This document shows, piece by piece, positions 46,993 through 57,725 of a stretch of 64,000 nt of DNA (position 1 is its first letter; every line of letters begins with the position of its first letter). Where the stretch lies: assembly GCA_948146395.1 (NCBI GenBank), contig OX411551.1, forward strand, positions 64,499,346 through 64,563,345, written 5' to 3'. The DNA comes from Fragum whitleyi (taxonomy: Eukaryota; Mollusca; Bivalvia; Cardiida; Cardiidae). Both the position numbers and the translations under genes were made by a program. The notes beneath the pieces were generated by a model, which was not told the origin of the DNA, ran no database searches, and worked only from the letters and a program-made list of their open reading frames with translations.

Positions 46993-48330
46993 AAGCTTTA
47001 AAGAGCTTACAATTTTAGAGATCTCCTCTGCTATAAATGGCCGATCCAGTTCGGCGATTTTAGAGTTATCTCCCCTATTCTCTGCAAAAAACATTTGCAT
47101 TGGAATCTGTTTGATTGGATGATGGCAGTTTGCTAAACGATCAACAAAACCATTTATAGATAATCATGTTTTGTGAGATATTACAGTCATTGTTTGCAAA
47201 TTTATTAATATGCTTCCAGAACTTTAGTTTAGATTTCGATTTTGATGACGATCATTTTCAATTTTCCGTTGTATAGAAATTCCTTTTCGCTTGGCGGATT
47301 GTATTACGGTGTATTTTTCTATGTTCGAGAAAAATAGCCCTGTTTGCGTCTTATGGATTAAATCTAAACTTTCTTTTATTATTTAAGAAATGTTTTTTTA
47401 GATATTTTACATGCGTGAATGAACCAATTCGATTCTTTAATTTGTGTTTTATCTATTTTCATAGTTTTATCCTAAAGTTTAAACGAGATGTTATAAATCT
47501 TATTTGATAATTCATCAATACAAGTATTAATATCGATTTCATTTGTTGTAAGTTTAATAGTTAAATCTGAAATAAAAGTTCTTTTTCACAAAGGACATTA
47601 TAAAGAGTCGTTTTGTCTGAATCTTCCCAACATATTTTGTCGTGTGTATGCTAATCAGTACGTAGATAGGCAGATTGTTCATAATTCAATTGGAATACAA
47701 CGAGAAAATGATCCGAAAACTAAGTAAGACCACATATTTGCATGTGTGAGAAACTCGAGAAATTGTGAGCACTAGTAATAAGATAGTCAGTCTTATTTCT
47801 GGCGGTCTTATAGCACGTGAAATCACCAGGTTCTAAGCAACCATTCACTATAAACATATCATTTTCTCTGCATAGAGAAAGTAACTTATTACCGAAATGG
47901 TTAACGGTGTGATTCCGTGTTGATCGTAACGAAACAAACGATAACGAATCGCCCTCAAAATTAGGCAACGGGACAAATCGGTTAAGGTTAATAATTTCAA
48001 TGTAATCTAACTGTTGCCCAATTCTTGAATTAAAATCACTTGTAAAAATTTATCTCAAAGAAAACTATTCTTAATGATATTCATAATACCTGAGTCCCTG
48101 TCCATTCCAGAATAATAATTTCAATTGAGCGCCGTCGTCTCCCTATCTTGATGTGCTATCCGGATTAAAGCGTCGACCGTCGATGAATAACTTATCTTCG
48201 GCCAACACGGCTGTTTTACCTTGCTCCTTTGTCTTAATTAATTCAGGGATAGGGGTCTTTCTCCGTTCCTGTATAGGCTTTGGATACTGAATCAGAAATA
48301 TTGTAGATTTAAAACACGTGTCGAACAATA

Positions 48331-49522
48331 CATGAAACCCGCCTCGAGACTGACCTTCGCATGTAGAAAAGTTAAGTAAGCCCGATTGTATAAGCCACAG
48401 ATGTCACTAAACTGGTTACCGCTTCTAATGCTAACTTCAATTATAGATATGTACCATATAAACGACCTAGATACATACTTATATTTCCGGCAAATTACTA
48501 CAAGTTGCAATAGCGAGGGCTTAGCTCGAAAACATAGAATGTGTGTATACAGAGTATAGACACAAACATTGCTTTTGCTGTAATCTCTCGATAAGCTTAC
48601 GCGGATCATACCTTCGTGTGATTAAAAAATTAAACATCATTTTTAAGTTGGAATGCGGAGCAATTCCAACTTAGATTTAACAAAACCGCAAAATGAACAC
48701 AAGATAATTTCATTTCGGGTTTTTTGAGAACACCTATCACGTGAACAGGATGTGAATACACTTCGGCCTATTTTGTACATCTCAACTTGACAGACATACA
48801 GTTTATTTCATCGAAAAGTAATAATGCTGTACAATTACACAACTATCACTTCGAGTACATTATCAACACGCTAATTTATGTTTTAAACGATATTTATTGA
48901 AAGTTGCGTACGAATATATTAGTATCACATGTTTGCATTACTATATTTGGAAATCATGTGATAAGTCAAGTCCAATAAGGTCAGCAATTGACAATTAGCA
49001 CTAGCCAATCACGTGATATGCTTATTTGGTAATGTCGCGATCTGTTTTCTAAGTATTGTAGCAATAGCACAGACTAATCACGTGATCTGCTTATTTGGTA
49101 AGGTCGCGACCTATTTTTCGTAAAATTATGTTATAGCTTCTTTTAAAGGTATATTTTTTCTTTCTGAACGACCTTATTACACATTTAACTTTTGACAAGG
49201 TGTTAAATTGTAAACTTCTGTCTAAGCTACGAAATAAATACCTTTTCTTAAAGTGATGATACACTTTTAAAGTTACTAAGTATTTTTGCAACATATTGTC
49301 GTTTGTTTTCCGTCATATTGCAGTTATCTACATAAATGTTTTATTGTAAAACCCCAATACTCATCCAATAAAACCCTTGTCCCCACGTCTTTAATTGAAT
49401 TATGAATATCTTTGCCAAATTGCATTCCAACACCAAGACAATTTGCCATTTGAAACAAACCAACTAGTTTAACTTGTTTTCTTCACATTCTTACACATCA
49501 ACACGTTTAAGAGCACCATCAT
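48331..49522. other. non-coding; hairpin and CACGTG-containing tandem duplication
   Basis: Contains the hairpin AAGTTGGAAT-gcggagca-ATTCCAACTT (48641-48668). Also contains two direct copies of AATCACGTGAT.TGCTTATTTGG followed by TAA(T/G)GTCGCGA (about 49010-49045 and 49075-49110), a roughly 65-bp tandem duplication. No gene recognised. Confidence 0.6.
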
Positions 49523-49952
49523 ACAGTAAGTTACATCGTGAAATTGACATTCATCTCAATAAAAGACATTCTTAATCGCTCACTCAACACTCCATTCATT
49601 CATTCCAAACACTCACTCAAACCATTCAAAAACACTCAAAGTTATTAAAAAAATAAGATGAACATGTACATTCAAAATGAATTAAGCAAGAACCAAATCG
49701 CGATTTCACTGGCATAAATGAAATTTAAAGGGTCTGATTGGTTCTTGGCGAAATAAAAAGCTAATGATTGAACTTTTATACATATTTCATATAGGTTATA
49801 TCGCTAATTTTGTTCATCCTGAACAAAATAAGCGACATTGGATTTCCTCCCTTAAATTTCAATCAAAACTCGCTCCGCTCACTCATTCAACACCATGCTT
49901 AAATCATTCCAAAATCGATCACCTTATCAATTTCCCGATGTTATTAACTTTA
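49523..49952 (+). mobile_element. CATCGTG-TIR MITE, copy 3
   Basis: Starts ACAGTAAGTTACATCGTGAA and ends TTTCCCGATGTTATTAACTT. All internal blocks are present in the same orientation as the copy at 9189. Confidence 0.8.
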
Positions 49953-50559
49953 CCCCTAACTCAGAAGAAGAGGAGCATAATTATATTGATTTCATCATGT
50001 ATGTCTCTCATTCTATTGACCTTTTGCTTTCCGCTAGATAAACGGAGAAGCAATTGACCTACAATAACGAAACTTTACACAAATATTGCCCATTACCCAA
50101 AGAAATGCGCTATTAATTCGGGGTCATACATGTCACGGGCATCAGTAAATTTTAACAGTAAACAGTTTCCACTCTAACTGGACAACCAATTGACCCAAAT
50201 CATAAAACTTGACACACATGTTGTCAATGACCCGAGAAAGTGCCCAATATTGGAGTCACAAAGGTCGAAATCACAATTGAACTTCACCCAAAAACTGTCT
50301 TGAGATTCCAACTCTTGAAGTAAAAGGCTTTCCTGCGAAAATAGCTTTTAGCATGGAAAATTCACTTGTTTATGTCCACTTTACGACACTTCTAATTAAA
50401 ATGTACTTGATAACTCAAATTGAGCAGAAGTTTATTGAAAATGATATAAAAACTATTTTGAGTGTATAAGGTCGCCTGTGCGTCCATTAGTCGGCTGTAT
50501 GGTCCGTATCATTTTCTTCCTTTTTTGTTCATCTTACCACAACGTGCTCAAGGAGATTT
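49953..50559. other. non-coding, nothing recognised
   Basis: No gene. The phrases GACAACCAATTGACCCAAATC and ACTTGACACACATGTTGTC read like dispersed repeat fragments. Confidence 0.35.
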
Positions 50560-50940
50560 TTAGGATCACCCTGACTCCGTCGTCCGTCGTGTGTCGTCAC
50601 CTTTCTTAAAACTTCTGCTTCTCCTAAACTGCTGGGCAAATTTCAATGAAATTTTGCCAGAATGTTCCCTGGGTGACCCTTTTCAAAATTTTTGCTATAT
50701 TCTAATTGGCCAATAATATGGGTATGGCAGGGCGGGGCTTATTTTGAGCCCAAAATCTTTGAACGACATCTCCTCCTGAACCACTGGGCAGATTTCCATG
50801 AAACTTTAGAAGAATTTTCCTTTGAAGACCTTCAAATATTGTTGGCAAAATTTCCATTAGCCCATAGATATGGGCGTGGCAGGGTAGGGCTAATTTTGAG
50901 TCTCCTCTGTAATGAATGGGTCGTTCAGGGTCTATTATGA
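50560..50940 (+). repeat. two GC-box repeat units
   Basis: ATGGGTATGGCAGGGCGGGG (about 50718) and ATGGGCGTGGCAGGGTAGGG (about 50870), each with the TCTCCTCCTGAACCACTGGG block, match the tandem family at 19030-20110. Confidence 0.75.
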
Positions 50941-51412
50941 CTGCTTATAATTCGAATAATGTCTCCTCTTCAACAATTAGGTAAGTTTGAATGAATCTTT
51001 TCCAGAAAGTTTCTTGGATAAGATCCACTGGACCAATCGAATTCAGTTGAGCGGTTTAGGGCCATTCTGGCCTTCTTGGTATATTTTTACTTTCATCATA
51101 TTCGGGCCTGTATAGCGATTAAGGGGGTTTCAGCGTCTCTCATTGTTGAAATACATTGATTTATATACGCCCGTCAAAAGACGAGACGTATTATGTGATC
51201 ACCTGTGGTGGGCGGGAGGCGTCAGCTTCGCTAGTAGCTTGAGGTCATCGTCTCTCGAACGCATTCCAACTTATCAGTACTTTCAGTACTTTGATATATA
51301 TAGGGAATGTTGCATTATCTACACATGTTAGGTAATCTAGTATCACGCCATAAACGAAATAAATAGTGATGTTTATAAAGGAAGTTTTGAGAGATAATAG
51401 ATTAAATCTAAA

Positions 51413-51687
51413 TTGATTGATTGAATGGAGTTTTACGCCGCTTTCAATATTTTTTCAGTTATATCGCGGCAGCTGGAGCACCTTACAATGGACTTCTGGT
51501 ATTTCTCTCACCAGTCCAACCATCACACCCTTTCCTAGCCTCCAGCTGCTAACTCACATAGGTCTACGATTATCAACCCATTGGTGAGAGACAAAGAGTC
51601 GGAAAGAATGAGTGGCGCCGTCGCGGATCGAACCCGGGACCTCTAGATTGACAGTCGGACGCGCTACCAACTGCGCTATGACGGCGG
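51413..51687 (-). mobile_element. tRNA-derived SINE, copy 2, with target-site duplication
   Basis: Same family as 16747-17023, with intact A-box and B-box on the minus strand. Flanks TAGATTAAATCTAAA (51398-51412) and TAGATTGAATCTAAA (51688-51702) are a 15-bp target-site duplication with one change. Confidence 0.92.
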
Positions 51688-51702
51688 TAGATTGAATCTA
51701 AA

Positions 51703-52319
51703 CGGGCACTCTTTTATTTCGAAGCTATTAAGAACCTACAGGTTGTTCCTTACGTGGTAACACTGGTGAACGAAACGTTCGTTCACAAAAAATGCTTAAA
51801 TAATTATTACCGACATTTTTTATCAATTAACAAAATATATAGTACATTCAAAACCGTTTGTTTTGCAGGTATGAAAGCACGTGCGAAACCGAGTAGGAAT
51901 AATCAGATTTTCATGCATATAAATAGCAAGGATCAGTTCTGGGTCAATAAAACCGCGCTATACAACTCAAATATTCGTTTACAGCAACCAAGAAGCACAA
52001 CAACTTCAATTTTAGTAGAGGTCACGTACGTCGTCCATCAGGTCTACTTCTCAATTTACATTATTATAGATCAATTTTAGGACATTACATTGAACTATGG
52101 GCAATTGATTGTCGCAAATTACCAAGCAACTATCAATCGCAGCAATTTCACTAGACACTGTTTTCTGCTAGATTTATAATCATTTTAGAAAACTTTAGTC
52201 CGAAATATACTTTAAACTGTTCTTGATCGTCTCAAAATTACTAAATGTATTAAGTCGGTCAATGTGGACAAGTATTTGACTAATAAATAAGGCCTTTTTA
52301 ACGTACTTATTGGTTTCAG
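51703..52319. other. intron sequence upstream of B exon 1
   Basis: No exon could be supported. A 108-codon frame at 51754-52080 has no recognisable features. Confidence 0.4.
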
Positions 52320-52448
52320 GTGGAGAGCAGTCCTTCGGCTGTAACCCTATTCCAGCTAGAGAGGAATGTATTGGTAGCCTTCATGATGGCGGCATCCTAT
52401 GCTTTTGCAGGTCCAATATGTGTAATTATCCACGGTTGGGTGAAAATG
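52320..52448 (+). CDS. Ly6/uPAR-like gene: B exon, domain 1
   Basis: Exon of 129 nt between acceptor TTGGTTTCAG and donor GTAATT, phase 1 at both ends. It encodes GEQSFGC, then C-x8-C-x10-C-F-C-x4-C-N (PAREEC, ILCFC, NMCNYPRLGEN): cysteines 4-8 of the domain and the terminal CN typical of Ly6/uPAR three-finger modules. Length and phase equal those of the exon at 59464, and about half the residues are identical. The partner A exon is at 22264, leaving a 30-kb intron filled with the 7.6-kb and 4.8-kb elements and the LINE cluster. Such modules usually act outside the cell as secreted or membrane-tethered ligands or modulators. The specific function is unknown. Confidence 0.8.
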
Positions 52449-52551
52449 GTAATTGTTCATAACATTTTAATGTCGGCTCCATAACAGAAAAAAATGTTAG
52501 AGTTCAGTCAAACCAAACATCTAAACAAACCATGCGTCATTGTTGAAATGA

Positions 52552-52690
52552 TTCGGAATATCGCTCGGACTTTTCTATACAGCAATGTATCTCGGACGTA
52601 AGTGTAGTAATTTTTGGTCATTTTTAAATATTTTGTCTTCTGGTACAACGCCTTCTTTTAGATTGGCATGCCTCCGTAGACCCAATTTCA
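52552..52690 (-). mobile_element. TCGGAAC-end element fragment
   Basis: ATTCGGAATATCGCTCGGAC, CTCGGACGTAAGTGTAGTAA and TTTTTGGTCATTTTT match the minus-strand start of the family. The rest is missing. Confidence 0.7.
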
Positions 52691-53036
52691 GCTGATAACG
52701 TACTACGTATTTTTTACGTAAACGAAATTCAAAAATGTGGAAACGGTTTATTGCTTTGTGCTAAAAATAGTAAAATGTCTTTCGATGCACATTAAAATTT
52801 TGCAATCAACCTTTGTGCATCAAACCAGCAAGCTAAGGGTGTATGTTTACTCAGTAGGCGTTGTCAAAGAAAGGAACGAGGAGCCCGATAGTCAACAGAT
52901 CTAGAAAAGTCCGTTTTGATAGGTATAAAAATAAAACATGCGATAATGTCATGAACGGTTAATCACCTACAGGGCTCTGAAGTTACGTTACTAAGAGAAC
53001 AAACATTTGAGGATGTTACTTTTGGAATGAAGTGTG

Positions 53037-53481
53037 CAGTTAGCTACATCGTGAAATTGGCATTCACCTCAATCAAACCCATTCTAAACCGCTCATATAG
53101 CACTCTATTCATTCATTCATTCATTCCAAACACTCATTAAAACCATTCAAAAACGCTCAAACCCATTGAAAAAAATATAGAATCAACAACGCCATTCAAA
53201 ATAAATTTGGATAGAAAAATCGCGATTTCACTTACATAATTCAAATTGCAAGTGTCTAATAGGTTCTTGAAGAAAAAGGAAGTTATCTAAAGAATTTGTA
53301 TGCATATTTTATTAAAGGGAGGTAATCATTTACGCTAATTTTGTTAATCTTGAACAGAATTTGCGATATTGGATTACTTCCCATTAAATTCACTCAAAAT
53401 TCGCTTCACACACTCATTCAATTTCATTCCTAAATCATTCCAAAGTCATTCACCTTTTCAATTTCACGATGTTGTTAACTG
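53037..53481 (+). mobile_element. CATCGTG-TIR MITE, copy 4
   Basis: CAGTTAGCTACATCGTGAAA to TTTCACGATGTTGTTAACTG. Carries an extra ATTCATTC unit near 53108-53125. Confidence 0.8.
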
Positions 53482-53554
53482 CACATTATTCTCTGAATAC
53501 AAGAAATATTGTCACCCCTTTTCATATGATACATGACATCGTTTGATTATCTAA

Positions 53555-53740
53555 TTCTTAGTCAAAGATCGCATGATAATTATCTATAGGTTTAATCATA
53601 ATCATCCATGTTATTCATCATTACAAAGTTGATCATTCATTTTATTTGTCTAGTTTAAGAAGTAATCGGAATGATGAAGGATTTACATTGTTTGGTTTTG
53701 TTTTCTATGCTGTATTTCTTCACATCAGGTATATAGAAAA
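53555..53740 (+). repeat. duplicated intron segment, partner of 20250-20430
   Basis: TTATCTAATTCTTAGTCAAA, GCATGATAATTATCT and GGATTTACATTGTTTGGTTT parallel the segment at 20250-20430 in order and spacing. Lies between B exon 1 and A exon 2. Confidence 0.5.
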
Positions 53741-53917
53741 TATCGATGGCTTTGCACGAAACAATTGTAACTGTCTTTAATGTAGGCGGTTAACGTAGTT
53801 TTGCAAGGAGCCATCAATATGTGGCTTGAAAAGGCAATTTTTCTGTCATTAAATAATATTTAGCCTTATCACTGACATTTTCAAGTTTTCGTGTGTAAAC
53901 AAGGAACAGTCGACAAT

Positions 53918-54645
53918 ATAATTAAAATGAAACGGTGAATGATTTTGGAATGATTTCCAAATTAAATGGAATGAGAGAGAGGAGTGACTTTTGAGTGAAA
54001 TTAAAGAAAAGTAATCCAATATCGCTCATTTGGACCAATTGGACGAAATACATCCCATTAAAAAATTCTACGTCCTTTTGTGTTTGTGTGTCCTCCCGGA
54101 CCAATCAGATGCTTAAAAATCTACACCAGACATATATAATTCGTACATAGTGTTTTGTATGAAAAAAAATATCTAACGAGGTTGGGAGAATTGATAAGTG
54201 TCGAGGCTCTGCCGAGACAATTATCAAATTTCCCAACCGAGTTAGATATTTTTTCATACAATACACTAAGTACATATTATATTTATCTTATAACTTCTAT
54301 TTATCTTGTCTGTGTGGATGCTTCTAGCCGAAATGCAAGTTTCTAAAAATAACTGCATTATTTCATTTTTCTAAAAATAACTATTTGATATCATAAAAAA
54401 TATCATACGGGATGTTATCACACAGATATTTGTATGGTTATAAGATAAAATGAAATCTAGGAAAGGTCTTGTCAGTTTGAATTAAATGTTGATTGTTTGA
54501 AACGATTTCGAAGAGTTTTAATCAATCCCGAAAGGTTTTTGAATGGCTTGAATGAGTGTTCTAAATGAACAAATGGAGCTCGTGGTGAGCGATTTAGAAC
54601 TATTTTGATTGAGATGAATATCAATTTCATGATGTTACGAACTTT
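53918..54645 (-). mobile_element. CATCGTG-TIR MITE, copy 5, split by a hairpin MITE
   Basis: Left part 53918-54130 (GGTGAATGATTTTGGAATG, CAATATCGCTCATTTGGACC). Right part 54451-54645 (GAGTGTTCTAAATGAACAAA, GAATATCAATTTCATGATGTT). The 54131-54450 hairpin MITE lies between them. The order and orientation of the two parts are consistent with one interrupted element. Confidence 0.6.
54131..54450 (+). mobile_element. GTATGAAAAA hairpin MITE, copy 4, nested
   Basis: ATATATAATTCGTACATAGT, then the foldback AAAATATCTAACGAGGTTGG...CCAACCGAGTTAGATATTTT around GTGTCGAGGCTCTGCCGAGAC, then GTTATCACACAGATATTTGT. Inserted inside a CATCGTG-TIR MITE, so it is the younger of the two here. Confidence 0.75.
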
Positions 54646-54790
54646 ATCACTCGTCCTAGGCTCTGGAACTGAAATCCTCGCCCTAGAACATACCCACGTG
54701 ACCGACCCGGTGCGACCGGGATTCGAACACACGACCCTGAAAGTGTTTCAGATCACTTGTTCATTGTTTGAGTCACTCAGTCATTAAGGG
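54646..54790 (-). mobile_element. tRNA-related SINE fragment
   Basis: The minus strand carries GTGTTCGAATCCCGGTCGC (B-box) followed by CACCGGGTCGGTCACGTGGG and TCTAGGGCGAGGATTTC. The A-box part is poorly preserved. A different family from the SINE at 51413. Confidence 0.55.
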
Positions 54791-55007
54791 CCCCTTGTTT
54801 ATCGAGCTTTAAATCACTAGTCGTTTTTATAGACAAATTTGTGTCCTATCAGGTTAAACAGGGGTACCATCTGGGAAATACGAAAGTATTGAATACTTGT
54901 CACATTCCGCGGATTGTCGGGTCGTATCCGAGTCGAAACATTTTTTTGTGAACATGAATCCAGAATAGCCATTCTATCCTTCGGGAATATTAAGTTAAGT
55001 TTATATA

Positions 55008-55228
55008 CCCTTTCCTGTTTTACAAAATTTTGGACCTGTCCAAATTCAAAGGTTATGCAGACAAAAATTTAAAGTTGATTTAATTTGAAAAATAACCATT
55101 CAGTAGGGTAGAAAAAAATGTGGAAAAAGAAGGAATTGCTTGTCAGAAGCAATTTCTTCTTTTTTCACAATGTTTTCTCAATCATAAAATCACAGGCACG
55201 TTAAAAGCAGGGTTTTAACAGGAAAGGG
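55008..55228 (-). mobile_element. TTAA-flanked CCCTTTCCTGT MITE, copy 2
   Basis: Begins CCCTTTCCTGTTTTAC and ends AACAGGAAAGGG. TTAA follows at 55229-55232, and the left TTAA has become TATA. About 80% similar to the reverse complement of the copy at 11374-11601. Confidence 0.75.
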
Positions 55229-55275
55229 TTAAATAGTCTGTTTTCAAACCGATGGCTCATTCAACAATTTTACAC

Positions 55276-55440
55276 TTAAGGTAATGGAATCGTAATAGTT
55301 CCTCAACATTTCGAACCATATGATCTTTCACAATGTGTACCGAGGTTTCCTAATGAAAATCATTAGGAAACCTCGGTTAACACTGTTAAAGTTCATAACT
55401 CCGGAAACGTTGCAGAACTATTACGGGTCTATTACCTTAA
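55276..55440. mobile_element. TTAAGGTAG palindromic MITE, copy 3
   Basis: TTAAGGTAATGGAATCGTAA and TTACGGGTCTATTACCTTAA ends. The central hairpin GGTTTCCTAATGAAAATCAT/TAGGAAACC is intact. Confidence 0.85.
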
Positions 55441-55479
55441 CCCACAATCATCAAGTCGTAAGTCGGCTTTTAACACTTT

Positions 55480-55658
55480 GGTGAACTACGCAGCCACAGC
55501 ACGTTGGCTTCCAACTCATGTGTACCCTTTCATACACCTTTGTGGAGAGGAACAACGTGGAGTTTAGTTTTTGCTCAGAAAAATTCCCATGACCTGGTCG
55601 GGATTCGATCCCGGGCCCTTCCGATCACATCGTCCTAACCACTAGAATAATGACTCCA
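55480..55658 (-). mobile_element. tRNA-derived SINE, second family
   Basis: On the minus strand: A-box TTCTAGTGGTTAGGACG near 55650 and B-box GGGATCGAATCCC near 55605, followed by CCAGGTCATGGGAA and a body ending near 55480. No target duplication was identified. Confidence 0.7.
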
Positions 55659-56432
55659 CCTATTCCCTTTTTGTGTAACAGGTCACATGTTAAACCAGTC
55701 TGTACGCGGATATTTCCGACATTTTAAGATGTTAAGGATGTAAACTCATATCGGCATTTCTAATCACTCAGTCTGATCAAAGTCTTCAAAAGAACTGGGC
55801 CGAATAGGATTTTTGTATGCGGGTACTCGAGATCTCGGTATCCGTGGTTACTCAAATACCCGATGATAACTGCCCATACAGTTTTCATCAACCAAATACA
55901 AAGGCGGCTCAAGAATTTCTTTAAAAGGGGTTCGAATATACAATTCCGACACGGTTTTAAGGGGCACAGGTGCTGGGTGTCTGTGACGAGCTAAAAAGTA
56001 GCCACGACTCTCAAAATTTTCTGATATTGGTCAGTAGGCCAATCTGGAGATCAAAATCAGAAAAAAATGAAGACTGTTTTAAACCGTTTCCAATTCTTTT
56101 CAGAATTTGATCCCGAAAGGTACATAGTGCTTATACAACAGACAGGTAACAAGTAATGATTAAGTACTCGGGTAGGACCGTTTCCTACCCTCAACGTTAC
56201 TGACCTCGGTTCCTGTGAAAACGCTTGACCTGCCGAATGTAATTTAGTTTAAAAACATATTACCTTTTTTTTAAAAGTATTTCTGGCTGATTATTTTATC
56301 TGTAAATACATCTTTCACCAAATGATAAATTATGTCAAGGTACAGAATGTTTCAATATTCAATGTTTACGATTATCTTTTTACCCATTCCATGCTGGTCA
56401 TGACACATTCCTTCTGAACAATAAGCTTTGGT
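55659..56432. other. intronic non-coding sequence
   Basis: No exon, repeat family or RNA gene recognised. Confidence 0.35.
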
Positions 56433-56864
56433 ACAGTAAGTTACATCGTGACATTCACCTCAATCAAAGCCATTCTAAATCGCTCATTCAGCGCTCCATT
56501 CATTCATTTCAAACACACACTCAAACCATTCAAAAATGCTCAACCCCATTGAAAGATATAGAATCAACAACGTCATTCAAAATAAATGTGGATGGAGAAA
56601 AATCGCGATTTCACTGATATAATTAAAATTGCAAGCGTCTAATAGGTTCTTTAAGAAATAGGAAGTTATCTAAAGAATTTGTATGCATATATTATTAAAG
56701 GGAGGTAATCAATATTGCTAATTTTGTTCATCCTGAACAAAATTTGCGATATTGGATTACTTCCCACAAAATTCACTCAAAATGCGCTCCATACACTCAT
56801 CCATTTTCATTCCTAAATCATTCCAAAATCATTCACATTGTCAATTCACGATGTTGTTAAATGT
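56433..56864 (+). mobile_element. CATCGTG-TIR MITE, copy 6
   Basis: ACAGTAAGTTACATCGTGAC to AATTCACGATGTTGTTAAAT. Close to the copy at 53037. Confidence 0.8.
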
Positions 56865-57387
56865 CCAAAAAGCTTTAGTAGACACCACCGACTAGGAACA
56901 GTCTATACTGTCATTGCGGCGCATCTCGGATATCTGTAAAAGGGCTTCGTGTATACATTTTGGAGTCTGTTTTTTCTTTCTAGAAATACATAGTTTTCAT
57001 ACCCCGGTTTGAATCCGCCGTCATACGTTCAGTAGTGTCTCAAACAACACTGTTTTATTTCTACTAGAATTTTCTTGAAAAAATTTGGACGGGGCAAAAT
57101 AGCAAATGATTCTGTGAATGGGCTTCGAACAATTAAAATGGGGTGTTTTCCTTGGAATACCTAATTTAGATTGAATTTTCTGAAAATGAAATAATAATGC
57201 TAAAAAGGGTGTTTGTCTGAACTGCAAAACCCTAACGAGATCCGCTGTCACTGACACATGTGCAGTCTGGTCATGGGCACCACTACCTAATTTATACTGA
57301 ATATTTCACGCAAAACCTTAAACCTGACATTCATCCTCAAATTGTCAATACGTTAAAAACAAAGTTAGGTTTCTATTTATTTTTTAG

Positions 57388-57474
57388 GCGTGAGTGGGCT
57401 TGAGTGTTACGAAGGGATTCCTTCCAAAAAGACAGTTGTCGCGTGCCATGGATCTTGCTATAATGAGTACCTAG
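57388..57474 (+). CDS. Ly6/uPAR-like gene: A exon, domain 2
   Basis: Exon of 87 nt, acceptor TTATTTTTTAG, donor CTAG|GTATGA, phase 1 at both ends. It encodes VSGLECYEGIPSKKTVV then ACHGSCYNEYL: cysteines 1-3 of the second domain. Nearly identical to the tandem A copies at 22 kb (for example 22172). The preceding intron (about 57190-57387) is alignable with 21620-22001 apart from the MITE present only there, showing that exon and intron were copied together. It pairs with the B exon at 59464. Confidence 0.8.
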
Positions 57475-57488
57475 GTATGATATCATTT

Positions 57489-57725
57489 GAGCCTGTGCGT
57501 GTGATTTCCAACAATTTCAAATATGCACAAAGCTAAGACTCTGACCAGCCTGTGCATCTGCACAGTCTGTCTAGGGTCTTTACTATGCATTTAGTAGATA
57601 GATAAGATCTCAAAGTATCTGTTGACCATCAGCTAACTTTATAATTACATTATGTGGCTGTCAAGCTATTCAATGTTTCCACCTCACGAACGTTCCAAAT
57701 TGTTGGAAATGTCACGCACAGGCTC
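57489..57725. mobile_element. GAGCCTGTGCG MITE, copy 1
   Basis: Left GAGCCTGTGCGTGTGATTTC and right GAAATGTCACGCACAGGCTC are inverted repeats, extended by CCAACAATTT/AAATTGTTGG. About 237 bp. It contains the inner palindromic CCTGTGCATCTGCACAG. It begins 15 bp after the A exon 2 splice donor. Confidence 0.85.

Larger units (their letters stand above)
45607..48330 (-). pseudogene. second LINE, decayed, interrupted by later insertions
   Basis: Minus-strand pieces in LINE order. Near 48180-48270: KTAVLAEDKLFIDGRRF, like the end of an ORF1 RNA-binding region. 47720-47968: endonuclease (MFIVNGCLEPGDF, KTDYLITSAHN). About 47000-47100: DRPFIAEEISKIVSSLK, just before the RT. 46383-46485: PEAWSKGNIVPTFKKGD. 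46140-46376: AFIDYETAFD, RT motif A. 45724-45906: LYVDDIAPF, the YxDD box. It then continues past 45607 as the first 75 residues of the fused 604-codon frame before being cut by the CR1/jockey-type element. Frameshifts throughout. The YVDD box and FIDYETAFD differ from the neighbour, so the two are distinct clades. Confidence 0.8.

Noticed and set aside
51754..52080. 108-codon frame just upstream of B exon 1, considered as a 5' exon
   Set aside because: No signal-peptide character, no cysteine pattern, and no suitable donor in phase 1.
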